In this document: positions 34,546 through 46,419 of the stretch, piece after piece
Position numbering within the stretch: the first letter of the stretch is position 1
Layout of the letters: each line of letters starts with the position of its first letter
Assembly (NCBI GenBank): GCA_018806985.1
Contig: JADANN010000063.1
Location: forward strand, 434,001-498,000
DNA from: Angiostrongylus vasorum
Lineage: Eukaryota; Nematoda; Chromadorea; Rhabditida; Metastrongylidae
Direction: 5' to 3'
Length of the DNA: 64,000 nucleotides
Notes under the pieces: generated by a model
Told to the model about the DNA's origin: nothing
The model's input: only the letters and a program-made list of their open reading frames with translations
The model's database searches: none
Translations under genes and position numbers: made by a program

Positions 34546-37500
34546 AGTAGGCAAAAAGGCTAAGATCGATAGAACTAGCTGAGAGACAGGCGAAACGAAG
34601 GACCCGCATGGTGTGGTGGTGAACGCGTTACTCCCCGGAAAGGACAATAGCGCGTTCGTTCCTCACCATAGGCACCTGCGGTCCAGAGTTTTGCAAATAT
34701 CCCAGCTTCGTTGATGTTATATCTCGCAATATACCCTGCCATCAAAAAGAGTAGGCAGTAGGCAAAAAGGTTAAAATTTTGATTATAACTATAGCCTCGG
34801 CTTAACTGGGTTCAATGCCGATTTGGGCTCCCCAGATCAATCCCGTTGACGGGTGACTGCTGATGGCAAAAAGATCGATAGAACTAGCTGAGAGACAGGC
34901 GAAACGAAGGACCCGCATGGTGTGGTGGTGAACGCGTTACTCCCCGGAAAGGACAATAGCGCGTTCGTTCCCCACCACAGGCACCTGCGGTCCAGAGTTT
35001 TGCAAATATCCCAGCTTCGTTGAAGTTATATTTCGCAATATACCCTGCCATCAAAAAAGAGTAGGCAGTAGGCAAAAAGGTTAAAATTGTAATTATAACT
35101 ATAGCCTCAGCTTAACTGGGTTCAATGCCGATCTGGGCTCCCCAGATCAATCCCGTTGACGGGTGATTGCTGATGGCAAAAAGATCGATAGAACTAGCTG
35201 AGAGACAGGCGAAACGAAGGACCCGCATGGTGTGGTGGTGAACGCGTTACTCCCCGGAAAGGACAATAGCGCGTTCGTTCCCCACCATAGGCACCTGCGG
35301 TCCAGAGTTTTGCAAATATCCCAGCTTCGTTGGAGTTATATTTCGCAATATACCCTGCCATCAAAAAGAGTAGGCAGTAGGCAAAAGGCTAAGATCGATA
35401 GAACTAGCTGAGAGACAGGCGAAACGAAGGACCCGCATGGTGTGGTGGTGAACGCGTTACTCCCCGGAAAGGACAATAACGCGTTCGTTCCCCACCATAG
35501 GTACCTGCAGTCCAGAGTTTTGCAAATGTCCCAGCTTCGTAGAAGTTATATTTCGCAATATACCCTGCCATCAAAAAGAGTAGGCAGTAGGCAAAAAAGG
35601 GTAAAATTTTGATTATAACTATAGCCTCAGCTTAACTGGGTTCAATGCCGATTTGGGCTCCCCAGATCAATCCCGTTGACGGGTGATTGCTGATCGCAAA
35701 AAGATCGATAGAACTAGCTGAGAGACAGGCGAAACGATGGACCCGCATGGTGTGGTGGTGAACGCGTTACTCCCCGGAAAGGACAATAACGCGTTCGTTC
35801 CCCACCATAGGTACCTGCAGTCCAGAGTTTTGCAAATATCCCAGCTTCGTTGAAGTTATATTTCGCAATATACCCTGCCATCAAAAAAGAGTAGGCAGTA
35901 GGCAAAAAGGGTAAAATTGTGATTATAACAATAGCCTCAGCTTAACTGGGTTCAATGCCGATCTAGGCTCCCCAGATCAATCCCGTTGACGGGTGATTGC
36001 TGATGGCAAAAAGATCGATAGAACTAGCTGAGAAACAGGCGAAACGAAGGACCCGCATGGTGTGGTGGTGAACGCGTTACTCCCCGGAAAGGACAATAGC
36101 GCGCTCGTTCCCCACCATAGGCACCTGCGGTCCAGAGTTTTGCAAATATCCCAGCTTCGTTAAAGTTATATTTCGCAATATACCCTGCCATCAAAAAGAG
36201 TAGGCAGTAGGCAAAAAAGGTTAAAATTTTGATTATAACTATAGCCTCAGCTTAACTGGGTTCAATGCCGATCTGGGCTCCCCAGATCAATCCCGTTGAC
36301 GGGTGATTGCTGATGGCAAAAAGATCGATAGAACTAGCTGAGAGACAGGCGAAACGATGGACCCGCATGGTGTGGTGGTGAACGCGTTACTCCCCGGAAA
36401 GGACAATAACGCGTTCGTTCCCCCACCATAGGTACCTGCAGTCCAGAGTTTTGCAAATGTCCCAGCTTCGTAGAAGTTATATTTCGCAATATACCCTGCC
36501 ATCAAAAAAGAGTAGGCAGTAGGCAAAAAAGGGTAAAATTTTGATTATAACTATAGCCTCAGCTTAACTGGGTTCAATGCCGATTTGGGCACCCCCAGAT
36601 CAATCCCGTTGACGGGTGACTGCTGATGGCAAAATGATCGATAGAACTAGCTGAGAGACAGGCGAAACGAAGGACCCGCATGGTGTAGTGGTGAACGCGT
36701 TACTCCTCGGAAAGGACAATAACGCGTTCGTTCCCCCACCATAGGTACCTGCAGTCCAGAGTTTTGCAAATATCCCAGCTTCGTTGAAGTTATATTTCGC
36801 AATATACCCCTGCCATCAAAAAAGAGTAGGCAGTAGGCAAAAAGGGTAAAATTGTGATTATAACTATAGCCTCAGCTTAACTGGGTTCAATGCCGATCTA
36901 GGGCTCCCCAGATCAATCCCGTTGACGGGTGATTGCTGATGGCAAAAAGATCGATAGAACTAGCTGAGAAACAGGCGAAACGAAGGACCCGCATGGTGTG
37001 GTGGTGAACGCGTTACTCCCCGGAAAGGACAATAGCGCGCTCGTTCCCCACCATAGGCACCTGCGGTCCAGAGTTTTGCAAATATCCCAGCTTCGTTAAA
37101 GTTATATTTCGCAATATACCCTGCCATCAAAAAGAGTAGGCAGTAGGCAAAAAAGGTTAAAATTTTGATTATAACTATAGCCTCAGCTTAACTGGGTTCA
37201 ATGCCGATCTGGGCTCCCCAGATCAATCCCGTTGACGGGTGATTGCTGATGGCAAAAAGATCGATAGAACTAGCTGAGAGACAGGCGAAACGATGGACCC
37301 GCATGGTGTGGTGGTGAACGCGTTACTCCCCGGAAAGGACAATAACGCGTTCGTTCCCCACCATAGGTACCTGCAGTCCAGAGTTTTGCAAATGTCCCAG
37401 CTTCGTAGAAGTTATATTTCGCAATATACCCTGCCATCAAAAAAGAGTAGGCAGTAGGCAAAAAGGGTAAAATTTTGATTATAACTATAGCCTCAGCTTA

Positions 37501-40500
37501 ACTGGGTTCAATGCCGATTTGGGCTCCCCAGATCAATCCCGTTGACGGGTGACTGCTGATGGCAAAATGATCGATAGAACTAGCTGAGAGACAGGCGAAA
37601 CGAAGGACCCGCATGGTGTAGTGGTGAACGCGTTACTCCTCGGAAAGGACAATAACGCGTTCGTTTCCCCACCATAGGTACCTGCAGTCCAGAGTTTTGC
37701 AAATATCCCAGCTTCGTTGAAGTTATATTTCGCAATATACCCTGCCATCAAAAAAGAGTAGGCAGTAGGCAAAAAAGGGTAAAATTGTGATTATAACTAT
37801 AGCCTCAGCTTAACTGGGTTCAATGCCGATCTAGGCTCCCCAGATCAATCCCGTTGACGGGTGATTGCTGATGGCAAAAAGATCGATAGAACTAGCTGAG
37901 AAACAGGCGAAACGAAGGACCCGCATGGTGTGGTGGTGAACGCGTTACTCCCCGGAAAGGACAATAGCGCGCTCGTTCCCCACCATAGGCACCTGCGGTC
38001 CAGAGTTTTGCAAATATCCCAGCTTCGTTAAAGTTATATTTCGCAATATACCCTGCCATCAAAAAAGAGTAGGCAGTAGGCAAAAAGGTTAAAATTTTGA
38101 TTATAACTATAGCCTCAGCTTAACTGGGTTCAATGCCGATCTGGGCTCCCCAGATCAATCCCGTTGACGGGTGATTGCTGATGGCAAAAAGATCGATAGA
38201 ACTAGCTGAGAGACAGGCGAAACGATGGACCCGCATGGTGTGGTGGTGAACGCGTTACTCCCCGGAAAGGACAATAACGCGTTCGTTCCCCACCATAGGT
38301 ACCTGCAGTCCAGAGTTTTGCAAATGTCCCAGCTTCGTAGAAGTTATATTTCGCAATATACCCTGCCATCAAAAAAAGAGTAGGCAGTAGGCAAAAAAGG
38401 TAAAATTTTGATTATAACTATAGCCTCAGCTTAACTGGGTTCAATGCCGATCTAGGCTCCCCAGATCAATCCCGTTGACGGGTGATTGCTGATGGCAAAA
38501 AGATCGATAGAACTAGTGAGAGACAGGCGAAACGAAGGACCCGCATGGTGTAGTGGTGAACGCGTTACTCCACGGAAAGGACAATAACGCGTTCGTTCCC
38601 CACCATAGGTACCTGCAGTCCAGAGTTTTGCAAATATCCCAGCTTCGTTGAAGTTATATTTCGCAATATACCCTGACATCAAAAAAGAGTAGGCAGTAGG
38701 CAAAAAGGTTAAAATTGTGATTATATCAATAGCCTCAGCTTAACTGGGTTCAATGCCGATTTGGGCTCCCCAGATCAATCCCGTTGACGGGTGACTGCTG
38801 ATGGCAAAATGATCGATAGAACTAGCTGAGAGACAGGCGAAACGAAGGACCCGCATGGTGTAGTGGTGAACGCGTTACTCCCCGGAAAGGACAATAGCGC
38901 GTTCGTTCCCCAACATAGGCACCTGCAGTCCAGAGTTTTGCAAATATCCCAGCTTCGTTGAGGTTATATTTCGCAATATACCCTGCCATCAAAAAGAGTA
39001 GGCAGTAGGCAAAAAGGTTAAAATTGTGATTATAACTATAGCCTCAGCTTAACGGGGTTCAATGCCGATTTGGGCTCTCCAGATCAATCCCGTTGACGGG
39101 TGACTGCTGATGGCAAAAAGATCGATAGAACTAGCTGAGAGACAGGCGAAACGAAGGACCCGCATGGTGTAGTGGTGAACGCGTTACTCCCCGGAAAGGA
39201 CAATAACGCGTTCGTTCCCCACCATAGGTACCTGCAGTCCAGAGTTTTGCAAATATCCCAGCTTCGTAGAAGTTATATTTCGCAATATACCCTGCCATCA
39301 AAAAGAGTAGGCAGTAGGCAAAAAGGGTAAAATTGTGATTATAACTATAGCCTCAGCTTAACTGGGTTCAATGCCGATTTGGGCTCCCCAGATCAATCCC
39401 GTTGACGGGTGAATGCTGATGGCAAAATGACCGATAGAACTAGCTGAGAGACAGGCGAATCGAAGGACCCGCATGGTGTAGTGGTGAACGCGTTACTCCC
39501 CGGAAAGGACAATAGCGCGTTCGTTCCCCAACATAGGCACCTGCAGTCCAGAGTTTTGCAAATATCCCAGCTTCGTTGAAGTTATATTTCGCAATATACC
39601 CTGCCATCAAAAAAGAGTAGGCAGTAGGCAAAAAAGGGTAAAATTGTGATTATAACTATAGCCTCAGCTTAACTGGGTTCAATGCCGATTTGGGCTCCCC
39701 AGATCAATCCCGTTGACGGGTGAATGCTGATGGCAAAAATGACCGATAGAACTAGCTGAGAGACAGGCGAATCGAAGGACCCGCATGGTGTAGTGGTGAA
39801 CGCGTTACTCCCCGGAAAGGACAATAGCGCGTTCGTTCCCCAACATAGGCACCTGCAGTCCAGAGTTTTGCAAATATCCCAGCTTCGTTGAAGTTATATT
39901 TCGCAATATACCCTGCCATCAAAAAGAGTAGGCAGTAGGCAAAAAGGGTAAAATTGTGATTATAACTATAGCCTCAGCTTAACTGGGTTCAATGCCGATT
40001 TGGGCTCCCCAGATCAATCCCGTTGACGGGTGATTGCTGATGGCAAAAAGATCGATAGAACTAGCTGAGAGACAGGCGAAACGAAGGACCCGCATGGTGT
40101 AGTGGTGAACGCGTTACTCCCCGGAAAGGACAATAACGCGTTCGTTCCCTCACCATAGGTACCTGCAGTCCAGAGTTTTGCAAATATCCCAGCTTCGTTG
40201 AAGTTATATTTCGCAATATACCCTGCCATCAAAAAAGAGTAGGCAGTAGGCAAAAAAGGGTAAAATTGTGATTATAACTATAGCCTCAGCTTAACTGGGT
40301 TCAATGCCGATTTGGGCTCCCCAGATCAATCCCGTTGACGGGTGATTGCTGATGGCAAAAAGATCGATAGAACTAGCTGAGAGACAGGCGAAACAGAAGG
40401 ACCCGCATGGTGTGGTGGTGAACGCGTTACTCCCCGGGAAAGGACAATAACGCGTTCGTTCCCCACCATAGGTACCTGCAGTCCAGAGTTTTGCAAATAT

Positions 40501-41200
40501 CCCAGCTTCGTTGAAGTTATATTTCGCAATATACCCCTGCCATCAAAAAGAGTAGGCAGTAGGCAAAAAGGGTAAAATTGTGATTATAACTATAGCCTCA
40601 GCTTAACTGGGTTCAATGCCGATTTGGGCTCCCCAGATCAATCCCGTTGACGGGTGATTGCTGATGGCAAAAACATCGATAGAACTAGCTGAGAGACAGG
40701 CGAAACGAAGGACCCGCATGGTGCAGTGGTGAACGCGTTACTCCCCGGAAAGGACAATAGCGCGTTCGTTCCCCCACCATAGGCACCTGCAGTCCAGAGT
40801 TTTGCAAATATCCCAGCTTCGTTGAAGTTATATTTCGCAATACACCCTGCCATCAAAAAGAGTAGGCAGTAGGCAAAAAAGGTTAAAATTGTGATTATAA
40901 CTATAGCCTCAGCTTAACTGGGTTCAATGCCGATTTGGGCTCCCCAGATCAATCCCGTTGACGGGTGACTGCTGATGGCAAAATGATCGATAGAACTAGC
41001 AGAGAGACAGGCGAAACGAAGGACCCGCATGGTGCAGTGGTGAACGCGTTACTCCCCGGAAAGGACAATAGCGCGTTCGTTCCCCACCATAGGTACCTGC
41101 AGCTCAGAGTTTTGCAAATACCCCAGCTTCGTTGAAGTTATATTTCGCAATATACCCTGCCATCAAAAAGAGTAGGCAGTAGGCAAAAAGGTTAAAATTA
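34546..41200 (+). repeat. SINE-1-derived satellite, 22 tandem units of about 310 bp
   Basis: The word GATCGATAGAACTAGCTGAG or a one-base variant recurs at 34564, 34873, 35183, 35393, 35703, 36013, 36323, 36637, 36949, 37259, 37569, 37881, 38191, 38502, 38811, 39120, 39429, 39741, 40050, 40362, 40674 and 40985. Period is 309-314 bp, with one 210-bp unit at 35183. Each unit holds a tRNA-like head (A-box-like TGGTGTGGTGG, B-box-like GCGTTCGTTCCCC about 45 bp on), a body ending TTGCAAATATCCCAGCTTCG, and a tail with AAAAAGAGTAGGCAGTAGGC plus spacer. Between 36013 and about 38800, three unit types (A, B, C) alternate with a 932-936-bp higher-order period. Each unit has a ~63-codon open stretch on the minus strand, which I treat as a by-product. 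Confidence 0.97.
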
Positions 41201-42590
41201 CTCTTTAAATTTCTCATTCCATTTAAAAGTGGTAATCCTCGTTATTTTTTATAACTGTTATATTTGCAGGCAAAAACACTTTTATTCTTTAAATAAAGGA
41301 TTCGTCTACGGATTTAAGGTTCAAATTACTGCGGCGGTCATCATGGTGTCCCGCCAGGGAAGTCGTGAGAAAATCATCCGATTTACGGTCAGCAACTAAG
41401 AAACTAAGAGGAACAGCTGTAAAGAAGATTGCGAAGATTTAGGTACAGATCGTCACCATAGTTCTTTGTAATCCGAGAGGATACTTTCGGAAAATCTACG
41501 TTTCACACTACGTGTTGCGTTGTCAGAAAACACACATCGCTCCTTTAGGTTTGCGTTGGCGAATGAACATAGAACCATTAATAGGAAACGATATCTTTGT
41601 CATATCTTCCTAAATACCATCCAATTAAGCGATGCAATATGCATTTTGCTTATGGACGTCTACAAGACGTATGAGAGTGAAGAGAAATGCTCAACCAGAG
41701 TATGTCACGCAGCAGCCAGTTTTTCCATGCTCAAAGAACAATGTGTTAAATTGATGTTTATTTGGTTGCCATGATTTCTTTCTCTAGTTCCAAAAATAAC
41801 GGGATATGTGCATGTGACCTTTGCGGGAATTCTTTCGAATGATCAAACAACAAACCTGCGCCATCAAAGACGCCAGCATGTAGAGAGCAGGTTTTGATAA
41901 GCAAGCTTAGGATCGCTTTGGATTTTGAACGCTCCAATCCTAATTTTCTTTAGACATGCGATCTTTAACTTGATTTTTGCCCCGCAACGGCTTAGCGCTC
42001 ATCCCCCCCCAAAAGAGACTTCCAAGCTGAGGGAGTCCCTACGTTTTCATCCGAAAGCCTAGGTAAGAGCAAAGCAATAGCACAGCAACCGGCCATTTTA
42101 AATTTTCTGGAATTCTAATATGTAGCTCTATATGAGAATGATTTTTTACCCTGTTAACTTCAGATTTAAATCTTGTTTATTCGAAATTTCCATATAAAAA
42201 ATGAGACGTTCAACTAACGAAGAATTTCATCGAAACATGTTCTCCTTCTGGTTCTTCAGTATAACAAACTGTAGCAGTTTGGAGAAAAAACTGGTAACAT
42301 TCTTTAACATCGTCTCTTAAACTATTTGTGATTTCTTCAACAATTAAACAACGAAGCCCTTTTAGTTGTCATAGGGTTACGAAAATGTTGACCTTTTCTA
42401 GCTTCAAACCGTCGTATCTTTCATCAGAAAGTTTTTATAAACAAGTAATATAGTTTGGATAAACGAGCAAATTTCATAGAAAATGGCACGACTGCGTACT
42501 CAATGTTCCACTTATGTTAGCAGCTGCCGCTTTCCACAGGTTATTCTAAGAACCTAAAATTCTCCATCATTTCTCTGAATGCTTGAATTT
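41201..42590. other. No gene seen
   Basis: Unique AT-rich sequence between the satellite and the mariner remnant. Open stretches here lack splice sites and family resemblance. Confidence 0.5.
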
Positions 42591-42599
42591 TTAGCATAT

Positions 42600-43100
42600 C
42601 TAAGCTAGAAAGGACGCAGTATAAACTCGACATCATCGCCGGTTATCATAGAAGATCTATTTCCAGCCGCCTACCAAAATACCGTCGAGAAACGGATCGT
42701 TCTACTTGCCAAGAAGAAACGCCGTCGGCATCTCAAGAAAAAACGATTTCTTCCTGATTGTTTTTTCATTTCGTGCAGCACCCATTTCCCAAGCTCTTTG
42801 ATTTCCAATATTCTCTACATGTTCCGAGCAGTCCATCCGCATACACGCTTTACTCAGTTCTTCCGCAAGTTCTCGAACAGTTGCGCGCGCATTTGTTACC
42901 GCCTCAGTTTTCAAGTCCATTCGTATTCGTCAATAGCAGGACGCCCATGGCTTTCCCTCATGTTCATGATTGACCAAATGTACTATTGCGAGACCTTCCG
43001 AACCAATGTTAGTTCAGTTCTCTTTTCCAGGATTTCCATAAGACGCTTCCAGTTACTTCTTCATGTTCCAGCCCCTCAGCATCCCTATCGAAGAAAGGTA
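42600..43100 (-). pseudogene. Second mariner transposase remnant
   Basis: The minus strand shows ATVRELAEELS of the N-terminal HTH, then sequence corresponding to the MLLARNEK zone, then NDPFLDGILVGGWK and IFYDNRR, the region around the first catalytic Asp of mariner. Stops and shifts interrupt it and the C-terminal half is missing. Its position relative to the acidic-repeat gene is the same as that of the first mariner relative to copy 1. Confidence 0.75.
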
Positions 43101-43229
43101 TTTAGTTGTTTTTTGGCTTCTATAATTTATTAGCCGTAAACCATATTTCTGAACTCTTAGAGAGTTGTTTTTAAGACACGGGTCATTTTCCACTAAATGG
43201 TCGTTTAGATTCAAATTTTTTTTATATTC

Positions 43230-43640
43230 GGATAGTCATACAATGTAATGAAAGGTATTACAAACATTTCGCCGGAACTTTATTTATTATTCAAATATAA
43301 TTCGCCGCATTCAAAATATTGACAAGACAGTGAAAAGCAATAAGATAGAACATGGATATGAACAGTATGTATTGACAGTATGAAAAACCAGCATGGAAAT
43401 GATGGTGGTGAATGATATTGAAGGCAAACCCTTCGCAGGAATAGAAAGAATGGTGTGCTTGAAAGCAATGGGCAATGCAAAAATGAAGGAGATACAAAAC
43501 AACGAACGCTCGTGATGGAACCGGCGAAGCGATGGCGAAGAAAGTTGAGTTCGAGACCTTCATCGCAGACGGATTTATGTCGCAGGAAATTGCTCATGAG
43601 TAATAGATTCATCCAGACGGAGGTAAATGTGTTGAGTGAC
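43230..43640 (-). repeat. 3' flank shared between copies of the triplicated locus
   Basis: 43640-43300 in minus-strand translation (ITSVRCFVSPSFLHC, then FLFLRRVCLQYHSP) resembles 52398-52200 (ITNVRRLSFPLSFSYC, then FLVLRTVCFQNHSL). This may be a shared 3' UTR or a further exon. Confidence 0.45.
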
Positions 43641-44039
43641 TTAATGAAGGGATAGTTCCTCCGTCGCAGGATCAATCATCTCGAATTCTTCATTATTGAG
43701 CACAGAACCTTCAATGAGATCTAATTCCTCACTGTGATCGCAAATCTCGCATTCATCACTATTGAACGCGGAACGTTCGAGTAAGTCTACTTCCTCACTG
43801 TGCTCGCAGTACTCTACTGCTTCACTATTGAACAAACACCAGCCTGACGGATTTTCATCCTCATTGAATGTTAGGGACCCATACATTACATATTCCTGAT
43901 CAGGTGTTTGAGGTACGACTCTCGAATCCATTCCATTCATTGGGATTTGAGATCGAGAGGAGTCTGCCGTTTCAACAGAGGTGTCCCCTACTGGATTCAG
44001 GAGAAGCAAACCCTTGTTTTCCTCGGCATTAGATTCCAT
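43641..44039 (-). CDS. Acidic protein with 22-residue repeats, unrecognised family
   Basis: A 132-codon open frame from ATG at 44039-44037 to TAA, not interrupted by an intron. I do not recognise it. Residues 1-65 are polar and include SQIPMNGMDSRVVPQ. Residues about 69-128 are three diverging copies of a 22-residue acidic unit (FNSEAVEYCEHSEEVDLLE, FNSDECEICDHSEELDLIE, LNNEEFEMIDPATEEL), the first two with paired Cys/His (YCEH, ICDH). There is no signal peptide or membrane segment. Two diverged relatives lie at 31.2-31.5 and 52.6-53.1 kb on the same strand. Conservation of amino acids across the copies while the DNA diverges suggests it was once under selection. The start could also be in an upstream exon. 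A strongly biased but non-coding origin is possible. Confidence 0.5.
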   Translation of the reverse strand: MESNAEENKGLLLLNPVGDTSVETADSSRSQIPMNGMDSRVVPQTPDQEYVMYGSLTFNEDENPSGWCLFNSEAVEYCEHSEEVDLLERSAFNSDECEICDHSEELDLIEGSVLNNEEFEMIDPATEELSLH

Positions 44040-44757
44040 TGCTTCTTCTGTTCCGTTCTCACGTTCCAAGTTGTGAATATCAGCGGTTTAATGATACTCA
44101 AAAGCAAATTTTCAAACGTCGTTCGAAACTCAATAGACCTCTGACAACAGCGGTTTAAAAGGTTTTCTTATTTACAAATTAGGTTCACGAAGGAGTATTT
44201 CTATTCTTCTCGTAATACAAGGCTTAAGATTAGCGTGTTGTCCACATTTTTTAGTCCAGATAAAACAAATATACATCTTCCTCTTGAATGAGCTGATGAA
44301 AGAAAATGCAATGTCGAATAAACTAAGAATAAAGAAGCATAGTAATGAACTGCCTTACGATGTGAACTTAGTACAGAATTCAATCAATAGAAACACTCTA
44401 CATAATTTTTCTCCACAGTTCAAACCTTAAAGCAATCAAAACAGTTTAAAACGTGTAGATGCTGCCAATGAAACACTTGGCATTGCCGTGTCTAGGGACG
44501 CGCTGCAACATGTTCACGAAATTTCAAGAAAAGAGCGTACCACATGTGAGCTTGTCGAATTAGAGCACGCTTTTTTTCGTCGTTCAAGCATCCGTTTGTT
44601 TCTAAGCTCTAACATTTATATTTAGATCACAAGGTTTGAATATCAATTTACACACGCAAGGAAGATGATTACAACACCGTTTTAGCTCTATCTATGCGTT
44701 TTTGCAATTTTAGTATATATTCAGGAATACGCATTCAACCACTTGTAACGCTGCTTG

Positions 44758-44815
44758 TTGAAGTCTAATTCATGGCGCATCCCTCAAGGATTGATCAACA
44801 CCGAGAGCTTTTTTA
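44758..44815 (+). mobile_element. SINE-2 3' fragment
   Basis: Only the last ~58 bp are present (GGCGCATCCCTCAAGGATTG to ACCGAGAGCTTTTTT), a 5'-truncated insertion. Confidence 0.7.
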
Positions 44816-45005
44816 GCCCAGTCATAAATATCAGAATCACAAAGACTACTTGTACCGGGCACAAAATATCAAAGCGAATGAAATTCCACTCCAGAGAATT
44901 ATAAGAAGGCAAGTCCTCTTACTGTAGATTATTCAACACACGACGTCCGAAAGACGCTGAGCACAATGTAAAGAAGTGAAATGGAAGTAAAAGTTTGTTG
45001 AACAT

Positions 45006-45215
45006 TCAACCCGACAAAATAACTTGATTCCAAAGTTGAGCTGGAGGGCAATATAGGCTCCGTTCGATAAAAAACTCCTTCGAGGAGTTATTGAAGAGAG
45101 CAAAGAACAACCCGTTCAGTGCCGACTTTCTTGAATCCACGAATCCTTGAGACATAATATACTTGTTGAAGCCAAGAGGGAGAGCGATGAAAGATAATCG
45201 CTTAACACTGTCCAA
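45006..45215 (-). CDS. Possible exon, unrecognised
   Basis: A minus-strand open stretch of about 69 codons preceded by a good acceptor (TTTTTTAACTGCG, then GGACAG). It encodes LSFIALPLGFNKYIMSQGF, then ALFNNSSKEFFIERSLYC. Composition is protein-like, but no family is recognised and no second exon is found. Confidence 0.25.
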   Translation of the reverse strand: MDSVKRLSFIALPLGFNKYIMSQGFVDSRKSALNGLFFALFNNSSKEFFIERSLYCPPAQLWNQVILSG

Positions 45216-45424
45216 TACGCAGTTAAAAAAGCTGGTACTGTGTTTATCTTAAATCGTGAATTAGATGAGCAGTCCAAAGTTCCGACATTCGTTGAAGATC
45301 AGAGAAGACTCCACCGCAAACACTAAGGGGTGGCAAGTCGGGTGAACCCGATTCGCAATACTTTCTTAACGACAACCGATGCAAAAGAGCAGAAGACACT
45401 TATGTCCAACCGGATATAAAGCAC

Positions 45425-45703
45425 AAAAGATAAAGGGTAAGGTTTCGGCATTTATCAGTCCATAAGGGATGCGCCATGCATTCGACTTACACTAAGCGTT
45501 GAAGGTGATTGAATTCATATCTGGCTTCTATAATGACTCGCAGTAGCCTACCAATGTATCAAGCCAGTGCTGCTATCTCCCAGACAAGTCTGGTACCAAT
45601 TTGGTGAACCCGGAAATGGGAAGGGGTATAGCGAGCATGGAGCACGGGAATCGATCCCATGTGTATTGCAGGGCGCCTCCAACCACTACGCTTCAGGCGC
45701 CCG
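45425..45703 (-). mobile_element. SINE-2 copy
   Basis: Reverse copy with B-box GGGATCGATTCCC and A-box-like GCGTAGTGGTTGG (minus strand). Flanks ATAAAGCACA and GTAAAGCATA may be the target duplication. Confidence 0.85.
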
Positions 45704-45964
45704 TAATGATGTAAAGCATACCACGGGGAAAACCACTGATTTCCCTCTCAAAAACGTTTTCATGACGATTGTAGAAAAAGACATGATTCTCGTCGATTCT
45801 CAAGCCTAACTACTAGGTGGGTAAGTAATGCATATAATAACGGTGATTGTTCATCATTGTGGTTTGACATTTTCCCTGAACGAACATCAAAGACTGATCA
45901 CATCGACATCCACTGATATTTGAATCATTTTGGTGGACAAAGTAAGGTTCACCAAATTAGTAAG

Positions 45965-46400
45965 GTATATATTGCGAAATGTAACTTTAATGATGATGAG
46001 ATTTTTGCAAAATCTCCGGACCGCAGGTGTCTACGGTGGGGAACGAACGCGTTATTGTCCTTCCCGGAGTAGCGCGCTCACCACCACACCATGCGGGTCC
46101 TTCGGTTCGCCTTTCTGTCAGCTAGTTCCACTGATCTTTTGCCATCAGCAATAACTCGTCAGCGGGATTGATGGCAAAAGATCAATAGAACTAGCTGAGA
46201 GACAGGCGAAACGAAGGACCCGCATGGTGTGGTGGTGAGCGCGCTACTCCCCGTGAAGGACAATAACGCGTTCGTACCCCACCGTAGACACCTGCGGTTC
46301 GGAGCTTTGCAAATATCTCAGCATCATTAAAGTTATATTTCGCAATATATGCTCTGCCATTAAAAAAGAGTAGGTAGTAAATAATAAGTTAAAATTGTAA
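45965..46400. mobile_element. Head-to-head pair of SINE-1 copies
   Basis: Ends TATATTGCGAAATGTAAC and its inverted partner GTTATATTTCGCAATATA frame a ~380-bp palindrome. The centre is GGGATTGATGGCAAAAGATC. It is the most symmetrical of the three pairs in the window. Confidence 0.88.
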
Positions 46401-46419
46401 GTAAGGTACTAAGTGAAAG

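Noticed and set aside
34884..40856. Repeated ~63-79-codon minus-strand open frames with the same protein in each satellite unit
   Set aside because: They arise because one open stretch was copied with the unit. Frames shift with single-base indels between units, the sequence runs across the SINE head and tail, and no domain is recognisable.
34546..41200. Tandem repeats resembling a CRISPR-like array
   Set aside because: Units are ~310 bp, near-identical throughout with no unique spacers, and the host is a eukaryote.
43280..43675. 131-codon hydrophobic minus-strand frame
   Set aside because: Three overlapping frames are open here and the hydrophobicity comes from T-rich composition. I kept it only as a shared flank of the triplicated locus.
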